Shown here: positions 46,030 through 55,175 of the stretch, piece by piece
Position numbering within the stretch: position 1 is the stretch's first letter
Layout: the number at the start of each line of letters is the position of its first letter
Assembly: GCF_020991475.1 (NCBI RefSeq)
Contig: NZ_JAJMPA010000001.1
Span: forward strand, 2,790,001 to 2,854,000
DNA length: 64,000 nucleotides
Direction of reading: 5' to 3'
Origin: Pedobacter sp. MC2016-14
GTDB lineage: Bacteria > Bacteroidota > Bacteroidia > Sphingobacteriales > Sphingobacteriaceae
Notes under the pieces: model-generated
What the model was told of the DNA's origin: nothing
The model's database searches: none
The model's input: only the letters and a program-made list of their open reading frames with translations
Made by a program: the position numbers and the translations under genes

Positions 46030-48243
46030 ATGGAGACAATTGATGCCAATAAAATCTTTCCTGCTGCACTTTTAAACGATGCTTACAATTGTCGTACGTA
46101 TGATTTAAAGCAAAGCATCAGCCTTTCTTTAAAAGCACTTAGGATTAGTACCCTCCTTGATGATAAATTGATGATGGGCCGAAGCAACAATCATCTTTCC
46201 CTTTTTTATATGATCAGGGGCGATTATAAGCGGTCTATCAAACTGGCAAAAACAGCCATATCCTATTTCGAAGAACTAAATGATGAAAAGGGAATTGCGG
46301 ATGCCAACTTTAACATTGCGAGTGTATATTATAAAACAGATCATTTTCACCTTGGCCTGGTCAATTTAAGTGCGTCACTGTCCACTTATCGCAAGCTTAA
46401 CGATTACCATAACCAGGCAAGGGTCTACAAATCGCTAGGCACCATTTACGAATATTTCGGCGATCAAAAAAACGCTTTGTCTTCGTATGAAAATGCAATA
46501 TTTGCAGCCAGAAGGATCAATGACCTTAACCTCATCTCAAATGCTTACAATCCTTTGTCGGGTATTTACCTTAAGAATAATAAGGTAGCCAAGGCATTTG
46601 CGCTCATAGAGAAATCAATCGCGATTAAAAATAAGACTGGTGATGTTCGCGGGCTGGCTTTTGCTATTTATGGCAGGGCTAAGGTGTACATTCATAAAGG
46701 GCTGTATGAATTGGCAGAACTGGATTTTAAAAGAGCTATTGAAATACATCTGGATGCAGGGGAAAAACTTGGTTTGGGAATGGCTTACCAGAAGCTGGGT
46801 TATTTGTACATGCAAATGGGCAAACTGGACTTGGCTAAGCAAGTATTGGAACAGGCACTGGAGGTCAGTAATCAATATAATATCGCCTTTGTGAAATTTA
46901 GAAGCAATTATTTATTGTATCAAATTGCCAAACAGCAGCAAGATACAGTAAAGTCTTTGGCCTATCTTGAATTGTACCTCCATCAAAAAGAGGCTGTCAT
47001 TAATATGCAAACCCTGCAGGTTATTGAAAGTTACGAATGGATGAACAAAATGCAGGCTACCGAGCAGGATAACCGGCTGCAGAAGGAAAAAGCAGATATC
47101 ACTGAGAAAAAAGACAGGGCGGAGCAGACGGCTCAAATGAAGCAGAATTTCCTTTCTACCATGAGTCATGAAATACGTACGCCATTGAATGCTGTAACAA
47201 CAATTACCTCTCTTTTGATTGAAAAATATGAAGGAGAAGATAAGGTTTTGCTGGATTCTTTGAAGGCTGCCTCGGGTAACTTGTTACTCGTGATCAATGA
47301 TATTTTGGATTTTACAAAACTGGACAATGGAAAGGTAGTATTGGAACCGAGGCCTTGTGAGTTGCGTGTACTTTTACAGCAGATCATCAAAACCTACGAG
47401 AACCTGGCGATTGAAAAAGGCTTGCAGCTTACCTTAGTCACCAATATAACGCATACAGAATGCTTTGAAATTGACGAAACCAAACTATCGCAGATTTTAG
47501 GTAACCTTGTTAGCAATGCCATAAAATATACAGAGGTAGGGAATGTGGTGCTTGAAGCGAATAAACTGGAGCAAGTTGAATCGGTTACGCATGATGTTGC
47601 CCAAATAAGGTTTAAGGTTACGGACACGGGACTAGGCATTCCAAAAGAATACTTTGCAGAGATGTTTGAGAGTTTTTCGCAGCCTAAATCTATCACCACA
47701 CGTAAGCAGGGGGGTACTGGCCTGGGTTTGGCTATAGTTAAAAAGCTGGTGGAAATTTATGGCAGTCAAATTCATTTTGACAGTGCTATGGGCAGAGGTT
47801 CGGTTTTTTATTTTGATGTGAATTTAAAAAGCAGTAATTCAGTTGTAAAATTGCCGGTTAAGGCGCAGCATAAACTAAAAAATAAATCGGTATTACTGGC
47901 TGAGGACAATATGATTAATGCCATGGTGGCCAAAAAGCTTTTGGGCAACTGGGGAATAAGTACCGTTCATGCGGTAAATGGGCTGGATGTGATTGAAAAA
48001 GCTAAATCTATGGCTTTTGATTTTATACTCATGGACATTCATATGCCTGAAATGAACGGACTGGATGCCACGGCCTACTTACGCGCCAACAGGAACCTAA
48101 ATCAACAAACCCCTATTTTTGCACTTACGGCAGATATTACCATAGAGGCCCTGGAAAATTACAGGAGCTTCTTTACCGGCTTCTTAAGGAAACCTATAGA
48201 AATTGATAAGCTCTACGAAGCTTTAAGTGAGGTGGATCACTAA
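46030..48243 (+). CDS. TPR-containing hybrid histidine kinase with C-terminal receiver
   Basis: A 737-residue cytoplasmic sensor with no signal peptide or membrane segment. Residues about 20-330 are TPR repeats (ALRISTLLDDKLMMGRSNNH, ANFNIASVYYKTDHFHLGL, KSLGTIYEYFGDQKNALSSY). A coiled coil leads to HisKA with phospho-acceptor His380 (STMSHEIRTPLNAV), HATPase (NLVSNAIKYT, DTGLGIP, GGTGLGLAIVKKL) and a receiver with Asp669 (FILMDIHMPEMNG). No output domain or adjacent response regulator is present, so the partner is elsewhere. The input signal is unknown. Confidence 0.92.
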   Translation: METIDANKIFPAALLNDAYNCRTYDLKQSISLSLKALRISTLLDDKLMMGRSNNHLSLFYMIRGDYKRSIKLAKTAISYFEELNDEKGIADANFNIASVYYKTDHFHLGLVNLSASLSTYRKLNDYHNQARVYKSLGTIYEYFGDQKNALSSYENAIFAARRINDLNLISNAYNPLSGIYLKNNKVAKAFALIEKSIAIKNKTGDVRGLAFAIYGRAKVYIHKGLYELAELDFKRAIEIHLDAGEKLGLGMAYQKLGYLYMQMGKLDLAKQVLEQALEVSNQYNIAFVKFRSNYLLYQIAKQQQDTVKSLAYLELYLHQKEAVINMQTLQVIESYEWMNKMQATEQDNRLQKEKADITEKKDRAEQTAQMKQNFLSTMSHEIRTPLNAVTTITSLLIEKYEGEDKVLLDSLKAASGNLLLVINDILDFTKLDNGKVVLEPRPCELRVLLQQIIKTYENLAIEKGLQLTLVTNITHTECFEIDETKLSQILGNLVSNAIKYTEVGNVVLEANKLEQVESVTHDVAQIRFKVTDTGLGIPKEYFAEMFESFSQPKSITTRKQGGTGLGLAIVKKLVEIYGSQIHFDSAMGRGSVFYFDVNLKSSNSVVKLPVKAQHKLKNKSVLLAEDNMINAMVAKKLLGNWGISTVHAVNGLDVIEKAKSMAFDFILMDIHMPEMNGLDATAYLRANRNLNQQTPIFALTADITIEALENYRSFFTGFLRKPIEIDKLYEALSEVDH

Positions 48244-48297
48244 GGCTATTTGAAATTATTTTTTGTTTGTTGCGAAATTGTTTGTTATTTGTTGGCT

Positions 48298-49224
48298 ATG
48301 AAAACCAAATACTTAATTACCTGTATCGCTTTAATCCATTTATCTTGTTTAATGGCTTCTGCACAAAATTTGTATCCTTTATATAAAGGACCTGTTCCAA
48401 ATTCTATTTCCGATACCACTAACGAAGTGCTTACTAACCGCGCCGGCAGCAACAACCAAACGCTGTCTAAAGTTACCGTGCCAAGAATTAAAGTCTACCT
48501 GCCAGAGAAAGCTAAAGCTACCGGAGCAGCAGTGGTGATTTGTCCGGGAGGCGGATACAGTGGGCTTGCCATTACCCATGAGGGGGACAGGCTGGCAGAA
48601 GAATTTCAGAAAATTGGTGTAGCAGCGATTATATTGTATTACCGTTTACCCTCAGATCTTTCTATGAAAGATAAAAGCATAGGACCATTGCAGGATGCTC
48701 AGCAAGCTATAAAAACAGTGAGGGAGCGTGCTGCCGAATGGAATGTTGATGTAAATAAAGTGGGGATTTTAGGCTTCTCTGCTGGTGGTCACCTGGCTTC
48801 TACAGCAGGAACCCATTTTAGCAAAGCACTGATTCCTAATGCCAACAATACCAGTGTACGTCCTGACTTTATGGTGCTGATTTACCCTGTAATCAGTTTT
48901 TCTGATGAACTTGCTCATTTGGGTTCCAGAACAAATCTGATCGGCAAAAATCCTTCTCCAGAGAAGATAAAAGAATACAGTAACGATTTGCAGGTAACCT
49001 CAGCAACGCCTGTTACATTTTTAGTACATGCAGGTGATGACCGCGGGGTTAAAGTAGAAAATAGCCTCAATTTTTACCAGGCTTTACATAAAAATGGGGT
49101 AGACGCCGCATTGATAGTTTATCCTAAAGGCGGACATGGTTTTGGGATGGTTAACGGAACGACTACAGACAAATGGTTTGACCATTTAAAAAATTGGATG
49201 AAGAGCCAGCAATTTATACCATAA
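48298..49224 (+). CDS. Secreted alpha/beta hydrolase, acetylxylan esterase/BD-FAE type
   Basis: About 308 residues from ATG at 48298 (MKTKYLITCIALIHLSC), with a signal peptide; an in-frame TTG at 48250 would add an odd Cys-rich leader and is rejected. The oxyanion motif is CPGGGYSGLA, the nucleophile elbow GFSAGGHLAS, the Asp region HAGDDRGV and the His GGHGFG. Relatives deacetylate or de-esterify plant polysaccharides. Likely periplasmic. A terminator follows. Confidence 0.9.
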   Translation: MKTKYLITCIALIHLSCLMASAQNLYPLYKGPVPNSISDTTNEVLTNRAGSNNQTLSKVTVPRIKVYLPEKAKATGAAVVICPGGGYSGLAITHEGDRLAEEFQKIGVAAIILYYRLPSDLSMKDKSIGPLQDAQQAIKTVRERAAEWNVDVNKVGILGFSAGGHLASTAGTHFSKALIPNANNTSVRPDFMVLIYPVISFSDELAHLGSRTNLIGKNPSPEKIKEYSNDLQVTSATPVTFLVHAGDDRGVKVENSLNFYQALHKNGVDAALIVYPKGGHGFGMVNGTTTDKWFDHLKNWMKSQQFIP

Positions 49225-49351
49225 TATTTTGCAATAATCTGTTTAAATTGTATTTAAGTCCAATAAAAGATGTTTAAACTTTTTTTTATTCAAAAAGATA
49301 ATTACATTTGAGCTTACCCTTTCGGGGGTATGTTTTTCATAGGTAGATGTA

Positions 49352-49381
49352 GGGTCGAATAGTAATATTCGGCCCTTTTTT
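49352..49381 (+). terminator. Esterase gene terminator
   Basis: GGGTCGAATA (49352-49361) and TATTCGGCCC (49366-49375) make a 10-bp stem with a GTAA loop and one G-U pair, then six T. Confidence 0.85.
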
Positions 49382-49408
49382 GTATTGGGTTATGTATCTT
49401 TACATACT

Positions 49409-49975
49409 ATGAAGAAAAAGAAAGTCATCGTTGCCATTACCGGTGCCAGTGGGTCTGTTTATGCAAAGCTTTTGTTGGATAATCTGCAGCAACTTAGCGA
49501 ACAGGTTGAGCGGGTAGGGGTAGTAATGTCTGACAATGCAAAAGAGGTTTGGCGTTTTGAACTCGGGAATGAAGATTACAACAATTATCCGTTCGATTTT
49601 TATCCTAAAATGGACTTCAATGCCCCCTTTGCCTCGGGTTCTGCAAAGTTTGACACCATGATGATTATCCCATGTTCTATGGGGACTTTAGGCCGAATTG
49701 CACATGGGATATCCAATGATCTCATTTCACGCGCAGCGGATGTAGTGCTCAAAGAACGCAGAAAATTGATCGTAGTGGTTCGGGATACGCCATTTAGCTT
49801 AATTCATATCAACAATATGAAACTGGTTACCGAGGCTGGCGGTATCATTTGTCCCGCAAACCCTTCCTTTTACAGTCTTCCGAAAAGTATTGAAGAACTG
49901 GCACAAACGGTGGTGAGCCGTGTCATAGATCTTGCTGGCTTTGAGCAGGAGAGTTACCGCTGGAACGAAGATTAA
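49409..49975 (+). CDS. ubiX: UbiX-family flavin prenyltransferase
   Basis: A 188-residue protein from ATG at 49409 (MKKKKVIVAITGASGSVYAK); the earlier in-frame start has a poor context. UbiX prenylates FMN for UbiD-type decarboxylases. Motifs: AITGASGSVYAKLLL, FASGSAKFDTMMIIPCSMGTLGRIAHG, VLKERRKLIVVVRDTPFSLIHINNM and NPSFYSLPKSIEEL. A TATCTTTA box, one base off the -7 consensus, lies just before the start. No ubiD is in the window. Confidence 0.93.
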   Translation: MKKKKVIVAITGASGSVYAKLLLDNLQQLSEQVERVGVVMSDNAKEVWRFELGNEDYNNYPFDFYPKMDFNAPFASGSAKFDTMMIIPCSMGTLGRIAHGISNDLISRAADVVLKERRKLIVVVRDTPFSLIHINNMKLVTEAGGIICPANPSFYSLPKSIEELAQTVVSRVIDLAGFEQESYRWNED

Positions 49976-49999
49976 TTTTTTAGTATCTTTGCAGCATTA

Positions 50000-51319
50000 A
50001 TGAAAAAAGTTGCATTTTATACCTTAGGTTGTAAGTTGAATTTTTCGGAAACTTCAACTATTGGCAGGTTATTTACCGATGCCGGATATGCTGTAGTGGA
50101 GTTTACCGATGCTGCAGATGTGTATGTGATCAATACATGTTCTGTTACAGAACATGCAGATAAGAAATGCAGAAAGGTAGTTAAAGAAGCACTTAAATAT
50201 TCACCCGATGCCTACATTACCATTGTAGGTTGCTATGCACAGTTAAAACCTGCCGAAATTGCGGAAATTGAAGGCGTAGATATGGTGTTGGGCGCAGCAG
50301 AAAAGTTTCGCATTGTAGAGTACATTTCTGATTTAACCAAACAGCCCAAAGCCATTGTTCATCAACAAAATATTGAAAAGGTAAACCATAATTTTATTGC
50401 GGCCTATTCTATAGGTGACAGGACCCGTACCTTTTTGAAGGTTCAGGATGGTTGTGACTATCCTTGTACCTATTGTACCATTCCCCTGGCCAGAGGTGGC
50501 AGCAGGAGCGATACCATAGAAAATGTGGTCAACCGTGCGCGTCAGATTGCAGAAAGTGGTGTGAAAGAAATTGTCCTTACTGGTGTAAACCTTGGTGATT
50601 TTGGGATCAGGGATGGCAAAAGAGAAGACAAGTTTTTTGATCTGGTTAAAGCGCTTGATGAAGTAGAGGGCATTGAAAGGATTCGTATTTCTTCTATTGA
50701 ACCTAATTTGTTAAGTAATGAGATCATCAGTTTTGTTGCGGCTTCGAAACGATTTGTACCCCACTTTCACATTCCGCTACAGTCCGGCTCAGACAAAATT
50801 CTGGGATTGATGAAGAGGCGTTACCGCAGGGATTTATATACGGAGCGTGTCGCTACCATTAAAGCATTGATTCCAAACTGCTGTATTGGGGTGGATGTTA
50901 TTGTTGGTTTTCCTGGCGAAACCCATGAAGATTTTCTGGATACCTATCAGTTTTTAAATGAATTGGATATTTCCTATTTACATGTGTTTACCTATTCGGA
51001 GCGTGAGCAGACTGAAGCAGCGGTAATGAAAGGTGTGGTTACTGGCAGCGCAAGAGCTGACCGTAGTAAAATGCTTCACATCTTGTCGGATAAAAAAAGA
51101 AGGGCATTTTACCAGTCGCAGTTGGGTACAGTGGCTGAGGTTTTATTTGAAGACGATCAGAAGAATGGTTTCATGCATGGTTTTACAAAAAACTATGTTA
51201 AAGTTAAAGCCAAATATGATCCTGTGATGGTGAATGAAATCAAAATTGTGAACCTCGTAGAGCTGTCCGCAGATGGCGAAGTAGAAGTTACTGAATCGCA
51301 AGAAGTATTAGTGCATTAA
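50000..51319 (+). CDS. mtaB: tRNA t6A37 methylthiotransferase MtaB
   Basis: A 439-residue radical-SAM methylthiotransferase. N-terminal UPF0004 domain MKKVAFYTLGCKLNFSETS with three Cys (C11, one in VINTCSV, one in IVGCYAQ), radical SAM cluster CDYPCTYCTIP, GVNLGDFG, HIPLQSGSDKILGLMKRRY and a TRAM-like end. MtaB makes ms2t6A at tRNA position 37. A TATCTTTG -7 box at 49984-49991 lies 8 nt before the ATG, so the mRNA may be leaderless. Confidence 0.93.
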   Translation: MKKVAFYTLGCKLNFSETSTIGRLFTDAGYAVVEFTDAADVYVINTCSVTEHADKKCRKVVKEALKYSPDAYITIVGCYAQLKPAEIAEIEGVDMVLGAAEKFRIVEYISDLTKQPKAIVHQQNIEKVNHNFIAAYSIGDRTRTFLKVQDGCDYPCTYCTIPLARGGSRSDTIENVVNRARQIAESGVKEIVLTGVNLGDFGIRDGKREDKFFDLVKALDEVEGIERIRISSIEPNLLSNEIISFVAASKRFVPHFHIPLQSGSDKILGLMKRRYRRDLYTERVATIKALIPNCCIGVDVIVGFPGETHEDFLDTYQFLNELDISYLHVFTYSEREQTEAAVMKGVVTGSARADRSKMLHILSDKKRRAFYQSQLGTVAEVLFEDDQKNGFMHGFTKNYVKVKAKYDPVMVNEIKIVNLVELSADGEVEVTESQEVLVH

Positions 51320-51344
51320 TCCTATATTCGCATAAAATTTTAAT

Positions 51345-52499
51345 ATGTTTCCTACTGTATCTCATTTTATCTCCTGGCTCTTTGGAATAAATATCCCTTT
51401 GCCATTTAATACATTTGGTGTTTTTGTAGCTTTAGCTTTTGTTGCCGGCTACTGGGCCTTTTCTAAAGAAATGCAGCGAAAAGAAGCATTAGGGATTCTT
51501 CATCCCATTAAAAAGACCATTACCATTGGTGTTCCAGCAAGTTCTTTAGAGCTGTTTTATAATGGTTTATTCGGTTTTTTAATTGGTTATAAACTGGTTT
51601 ATGCCTTGTCAAATTATCAGCTTTTTGTAAGCGATGCGCAAACCGTACTTTTATCTTTGAAAGGTAGTGTGTTGGGTGGAATCGCTTTTGCTGCTTTATT
51701 TGCCTATTGGGATTACACGGAAAAGAACAAGCACAAATTAGCAAAACCTAAAACAGTAGAGGTAACAGAACATCCGTATCAATTGATGGGGAATTTGATT
51801 GTTTGGGCTGCGGTATGGGGTTTTCTGGGTGCCAAGATTTTTGATAACCTGGAACATTGGGATAGTTTTATCCAGGATCCGATTGGTGGGCTTTTGTCCT
51901 TTAGTGGTTTAACTTTTTATGGGGGATTGATTTGTGGGGGTGCCGCAGTGTTGTACATTGCCAATAAAAACGGCATTAAGCCTTTACATATGCTGGACAT
52001 TGGTGGCCCTGGAATGATGCTGGCTTATAGCGTTGGCCGCATTGGCTGCCATATGTCGGGAGATGGCGACTGGGGAATTGCCAACCTGCATCCAAAACCC
52101 TTTAGCTGGTTTCCGGATTGGTTATGGGCCTATACTTATCCAAACAATGTGGCCATGGAAGGGCTGCCTATCCCGGGCTGTACAGGGAAGTTCTGTAACG
52201 AATTGCCCTTACCAGTATATCCTACTCCCATATACGAAGTCATTGTATGCTTTATTTTATTCCTGATCCTTTGGAGAATCCGTAAGCAAATTAAACTACC
52301 AGGTATGATGTTTGGTATATATTTAATGTTTAACGGTTTGGAACGCTTTTTTGTAGAGCTGATCAGGGTAAATACAAAATACCATGTGGCTGGAATTTCT
52401 TTTACACAGGCAGAATTGATTTCTTCCCTGCTCTTTATCTCCGGACTGCTGCTGGTGGTTTTCGCACTGAAAAATAAAGAGAAACACGCAAATTATTAA
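51345..52499 (+). CDS. lgt: Prolipoprotein diacylglyceryl transferase
   Basis: A 384-residue inner membrane protein with seven or more hydrophobic segments; longer than E. coli Lgt (291), as usual in Bacteroidota. The conserved block is YSVGRIGCHMSGDGDWG, corresponding to the Lgt signature, followed by LPVYPTPIYEVI and GLERFFVELIRVN. It attaches diacylglycerol to the lipobox Cys of lipoproteins such as several coded in this window. Confidence 0.93.
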   Translation: MFPTVSHFISWLFGINIPLPFNTFGVFVALAFVAGYWAFSKEMQRKEALGILHPIKKTITIGVPASSLELFYNGLFGFLIGYKLVYALSNYQLFVSDAQTVLLSLKGSVLGGIAFAALFAYWDYTEKNKHKLAKPKTVEVTEHPYQLMGNLIVWAAVWGFLGAKIFDNLEHWDSFIQDPIGGLLSFSGLTFYGGLICGGAAVLYIANKNGIKPLHMLDIGGPGMMLAYSVGRIGCHMSGDGDWGIANLHPKPFSWFPDWLWAYTYPNNVAMEGLPIPGCTGKFCNELPLPVYPTPIYEVIVCFILFLILWRIRKQIKLPGMMFGIYLMFNGLERFFVELIRVNTKYHVAGISFTQAELISSLLFISGLLLVVFALKNKEKHANY

Positions 52500-52517
52500 G
52501 ACAAGTAATAAGACATA

Positions 52518-52557
52518 AAAAAACCGGCTATCTCTTAAAAAGATAGCCGGTTTTTTT
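52518..52557. terminator. Bidirectional terminator between lgt and the Nfu gene
   Basis: A perfect 16-bp stem (52518-52533 with 52541-52556; core ACCGGCTATCT/AGATAGCCGGT) flanked by A and T runs. Confidence 0.9.
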
Positions 52558-52578
52558 ATGCTTTAATGATTTTGAACC

Positions 52579-53136
52579 CTACAAAGCTTCAGAAACCACT
52601 TCTTTAACTTCTGGTACCATTCTCTGTAATAAGTTTTGGATCCCTGATTTTAAGGTGATGGTTGAAGATGGACAGCCACTGCATGAACCACGAAGCTCAA
52701 CAGTTACTACGCCTTCATTCTGATCAAATGACCTATAGCTAATTGCGCCACCATCTTGCTCTACAGCAGGACGAACATAGTCATGCAGGATCTGCTGTAT
52801 TTTAATTTCTATATCTGTACCCTCAAAAGATGGTGTTTCTGCACCTGTGTCTTCTTTGATCTTATATTCTGATTCAACAGCACCTTTAACAAATTCTTTC
52901 AGCAAAGGCTCTATGTCTGCCCAATCTGCGTCCTCAGTTTTTGTAATGGTTACAAAGTTACTGGCAAAAAATACACCGCTTACGAAGTTAAATTTGAATA
53001 ATTCCTTAGCAAAAGGAGAATGCTCTGCACTTTCTTTTGTAGCGAAATCTTCACTGCCATTGATCAATAGTTTATTGACCATAAACTTCATCGTGGCAGG
53101 GTTCGGGGTTTGTTCTGTATAAACGTTGATAGTCAT
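52579..53136 (-). CDS. Nfu-type iron-sulfur cluster carrier (NifU C-terminal domain protein)
   Basis: About 185 residues from ATG at 53136 (MTINVYTEQTPNPATMKF), preferred over a far-upstream start. It has the Nfu N-terminal domain (MKFMVNKLL, FATKESAEHSPFAKELF, FVTITKTEDADW) and the C-terminal NifU domain (IQQILHDYVRPAVEQDGGAI, CSGCPSSTITLK with the cluster-binding CxxC). It delivers Fe-S clusters to target proteins. Confidence 0.92.
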   Translation of the reverse strand: MTINVYTEQTPNPATMKFMVNKLLINGSEDFATKESAEHSPFAKELFKFNFVSGVFFASNFVTITKTEDADWADIEPLLKEFVKGAVESEYKIKEDTGAETPSFEGTDIEIKIQQILHDYVRPAVEQDGGAISYRSFDQNEGVVTVELRGSCSGCPSSTITLKSGIQNLLQRMVPEVKEVVSEAL

Positions 53137-53275
53137 TATTCCTTTTTTTCTACAAAAATAAATAATAACTATCTCAATGTATTGTCCAGGTGTCTGTTTT
53201 AGGTCATTTGTTGCTAAAAGAACCCAACACAAGGATTTAAATACAGAAGCAAAGGTAAAAAAATAGCGTCCTGGC

Positions 53276-54622
53276 TTAAAAAACCCCTGTATAATTAAAT
53301 GGTGTGATTTGCTTTAATTCTTCTTTGAGCTGATCGGTAACCTGAAGGCCATCTATAAATTGCGACATTGTTAAAGCCGTAATTTTTTGATTGGTTCTGG
53401 TCAGGTCTTTTAAAGCTTCGTAAGGATTTGGATAAGCTTCGCGTCTCAATACAGTTTGAATAGCCTCCGCAACGACTGCCCAGTTGTTTTCCAGGTCTGC
53501 AGCGATAGCTTCATTGTTCAGTATTATTTTGTTTAAACCTTTTAATGTAGAAGCAATGGCAATAGTGGTATGTGCCATGGGTACACCAACATTTCTCAGT
53601 ACAGTAGAATCTGTAAGGTCTCTTTGCAAACGGGAGATGGGAAGTTTGGCAGCAAAGAACTCAAACAATGCATTTGCGATGCCGGCGTTACCTTCCGCAT
53701 TTTCAAAGTCAATTGGATTAACTTTATGAGGCATAGCTGAAGATCCTACTTCTCCTTCTTTAATCTTTTGTTTAAAGTAGTTTTTAGAGATATAAGACCA
53801 GATGTCTCTATCCAGATCAATGATGATGTTATTGATCCGTTTTAAGGCATCACATTGTGCAGCAAACTGATCGTAATGCTCTATTTGTGTAGTATGTTGC
53901 GCACGGTGTAAGCCCAGTGTTTCATTTACAAAATTATTGGAGAATGCTACCCAGTCTATTTGTGGGTATGCAATATGGTGTGCGTTGAAATTTCCTGTCG
54001 CACCGCCAAATTTGGCGCTGTTAGGGATCAGCTGAAGTGCATTAAGCTGGATTTGCAGACGTTCTGCAAAAACAATAAATTCTTTTCCCAGTTTAGTAGG
54101 AGAGGCTGGCTGGCCATGAGTATGGGCCAAAAGCGGAACATCTTTCCATTCTATTGCCAGTGCGTTTAATTTAGCAATCAGTTCAGTTAAGGCCGGATAA
54201 TAAACCTCCGTTAAGGCCAGTTTAAAAGTATAAGGTATGGCGGTATTGTTAATATCTTGTGAGGTTAAGCCGAAATGTATAAATTCCTTATAATCTGCCA
54301 GGCCAAGCTCATCAAATCTTTTTTTAACAAAATACTCAACAGCTTTGACATCATGATTGGTTACCTTTTCAGTGTCTTTGATTTCCTGTGCGGCGGTTTC
54401 ATCAAAATTGATGTATATGGCACGTAATGCGGTGTATTTTGTTTGATCGAAATTTTCCAGTCCGCTCAGGCCCGTATCACAAAGGGAAATGAAATACTCC
54501 ACTTCAACAAATACCCTGTATTTAATGAGGGCATATTCAGAAAAATAATTTGCTAGTTTTTGAGTGGTATTTCTATAACGCCCGTCAACAGGTGAAATGG
54601 CGGTGAGTGGAGATAAATTCAT
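53276..54622 (-). CDS. purB: Adenylosuccinate lyase
   Basis: A 448-residue fumarase/aspartase superfamily enzyme that acts twice in purine synthesis (SAICAR and adenylosuccinate cleavage). Motifs: SPVDGRYRNTTQKLANYFSE, HFGLTSQDINNTA, THGQPASPTKLGKEF, and the family signature GSSAMPHKVNPIDFENAEGN. All catalytic positions look intact. Confidence 0.96.
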   Translation of the reverse strand: MNLSPLTAISPVDGRYRNTTQKLANYFSEYALIKYRVFVEVEYFISLCDTGLSGLENFDQTKYTALRAIYINFDETAAQEIKDTEKVTNHDVKAVEYFVKKRFDELGLADYKEFIHFGLTSQDINNTAIPYTFKLALTEVYYPALTELIAKLNALAIEWKDVPLLAHTHGQPASPTKLGKEFIVFAERLQIQLNALQLIPNSAKFGGATGNFNAHHIAYPQIDWVAFSNNFVNETLGLHRAQHTTQIEHYDQFAAQCDALKRINNIIIDLDRDIWSYISKNYFKQKIKEGEVGSSAMPHKVNPIDFENAEGNAGIANALFEFFAAKLPISRLQRDLTDSTVLRNVGVPMAHTTIAIASTLKGLNKIILNNEAIAADLENNWAVVAEAIQTVLRREAYPNPYEALKDLTRTNQKITALTMSQFIDGLQVTDQLKEELKQITPFNYTGVF

Positions 54623-54692
54623 TCTATTAAACTGTTTTAAAATGCAAAGGTAACATTTATCATCAGTTTACGGAATGGAAATGTAAAGGCAT

Positions 54693-54730
54693 AAAAAAGG
54701 GGCAAGGAAATAATCCTTTGCCCCTTTTTT
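54693..54730 (-). terminator. Terminator of the small lipoprotein gene
   Basis: AAAAAGGGGCAA-GGA pairs with TCC-TTTGCCCCTTTTT with one bulge; T-rich on the minus strand, 16 bp after the stop codon. Confidence 0.8.
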
Positions 54731-54745
54731 ATGCTTAGCTAAATA

Positions 54746-54964
54746 CTAGTGTTTAACTTCAGTAGTAGTAGTTTCAACTTTAACAGCAGTATCTTTTACA
54801 GTTGAATCAGAAACTGTAGTATCAACAGCAGTAGTATCAGTAACGATAGCTGAAGAATCAGTTAAAGTTGTGTCAGCACCTGCTTCTTTTTTCTCAGAGT
54901 TACAAGCTGCTACTGATAAAGAGATTGCTAAAGCTAAAAAGCCAAATTTGAATAAGTTTTTCAT
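54746..54964 (-). CDS. Small Thr/Asp-rich lipoprotein
   Basis: A 72-residue protein with a lipoprotein signal (FGFLALAISLSVAAC) and then a low-complexity tail of Asp-Thr-Thr and Ser repeats (TDTTAVDTTVSDSTVKDTAV). Such short lipoproteins are abundant in Sphingobacteriaceae, and the tail may be O-glycosylated at D-S/T-hydrophobic sites, as in Bacteroidota O-glycosylation. Function unknown. Divergent to the sigma factor gene. Confidence 0.7.
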   Translation of the reverse strand: MKNLFKFGFLALAISLSVAACNSEKKEAGADTTLTDSSAIVTDTTAVDTTVSDSTVKDTAVKVETTTTEVKH

Positions 54965-55023
54965 GTTGAATTCTATTTTAAATAATTAATTAATTTTACA
55001 TCTTAATGCCAGATCTTTTAAAA

Positions 55024-55151
55024 GGTAACCCATGAATTGTAAAAAAAATAAAATCTTTTTTTTCCGTTTCTTTGGGTCACCATTTGGCAATGGCGGTATC
55101 AATGTTTGAAGCGCACAAAAGTAAAATTATTATTTAAAAAAATGGGTTACC
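55024..55151. promoter_or_regulatory. Three related TGGGTYACC sites between the lipoprotein and sigma genes
   Basis: GGTAACCCAT (55024-55033, inverted), TGGGTCACCATTT (about 55073-55085) and ATGGGTTACCATT (55142-55154) share one motif; the outer two are perfect inverted copies. They fill the divergent intergenic region, where neither side has a clear TAnnTTTG box. Operators or alternative-sigma promoter elements are both possible. Confidence 0.4.
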
Positions 55152-55175
55152 ATTCACATAAAAAGGTATTAATTG

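Noticed and set aside
48250..48297. Upstream TTG start of the esterase gene
   Set aside because: It would put a Cys-rich leader before a perfect signal peptide that begins at the ATG at 48298.
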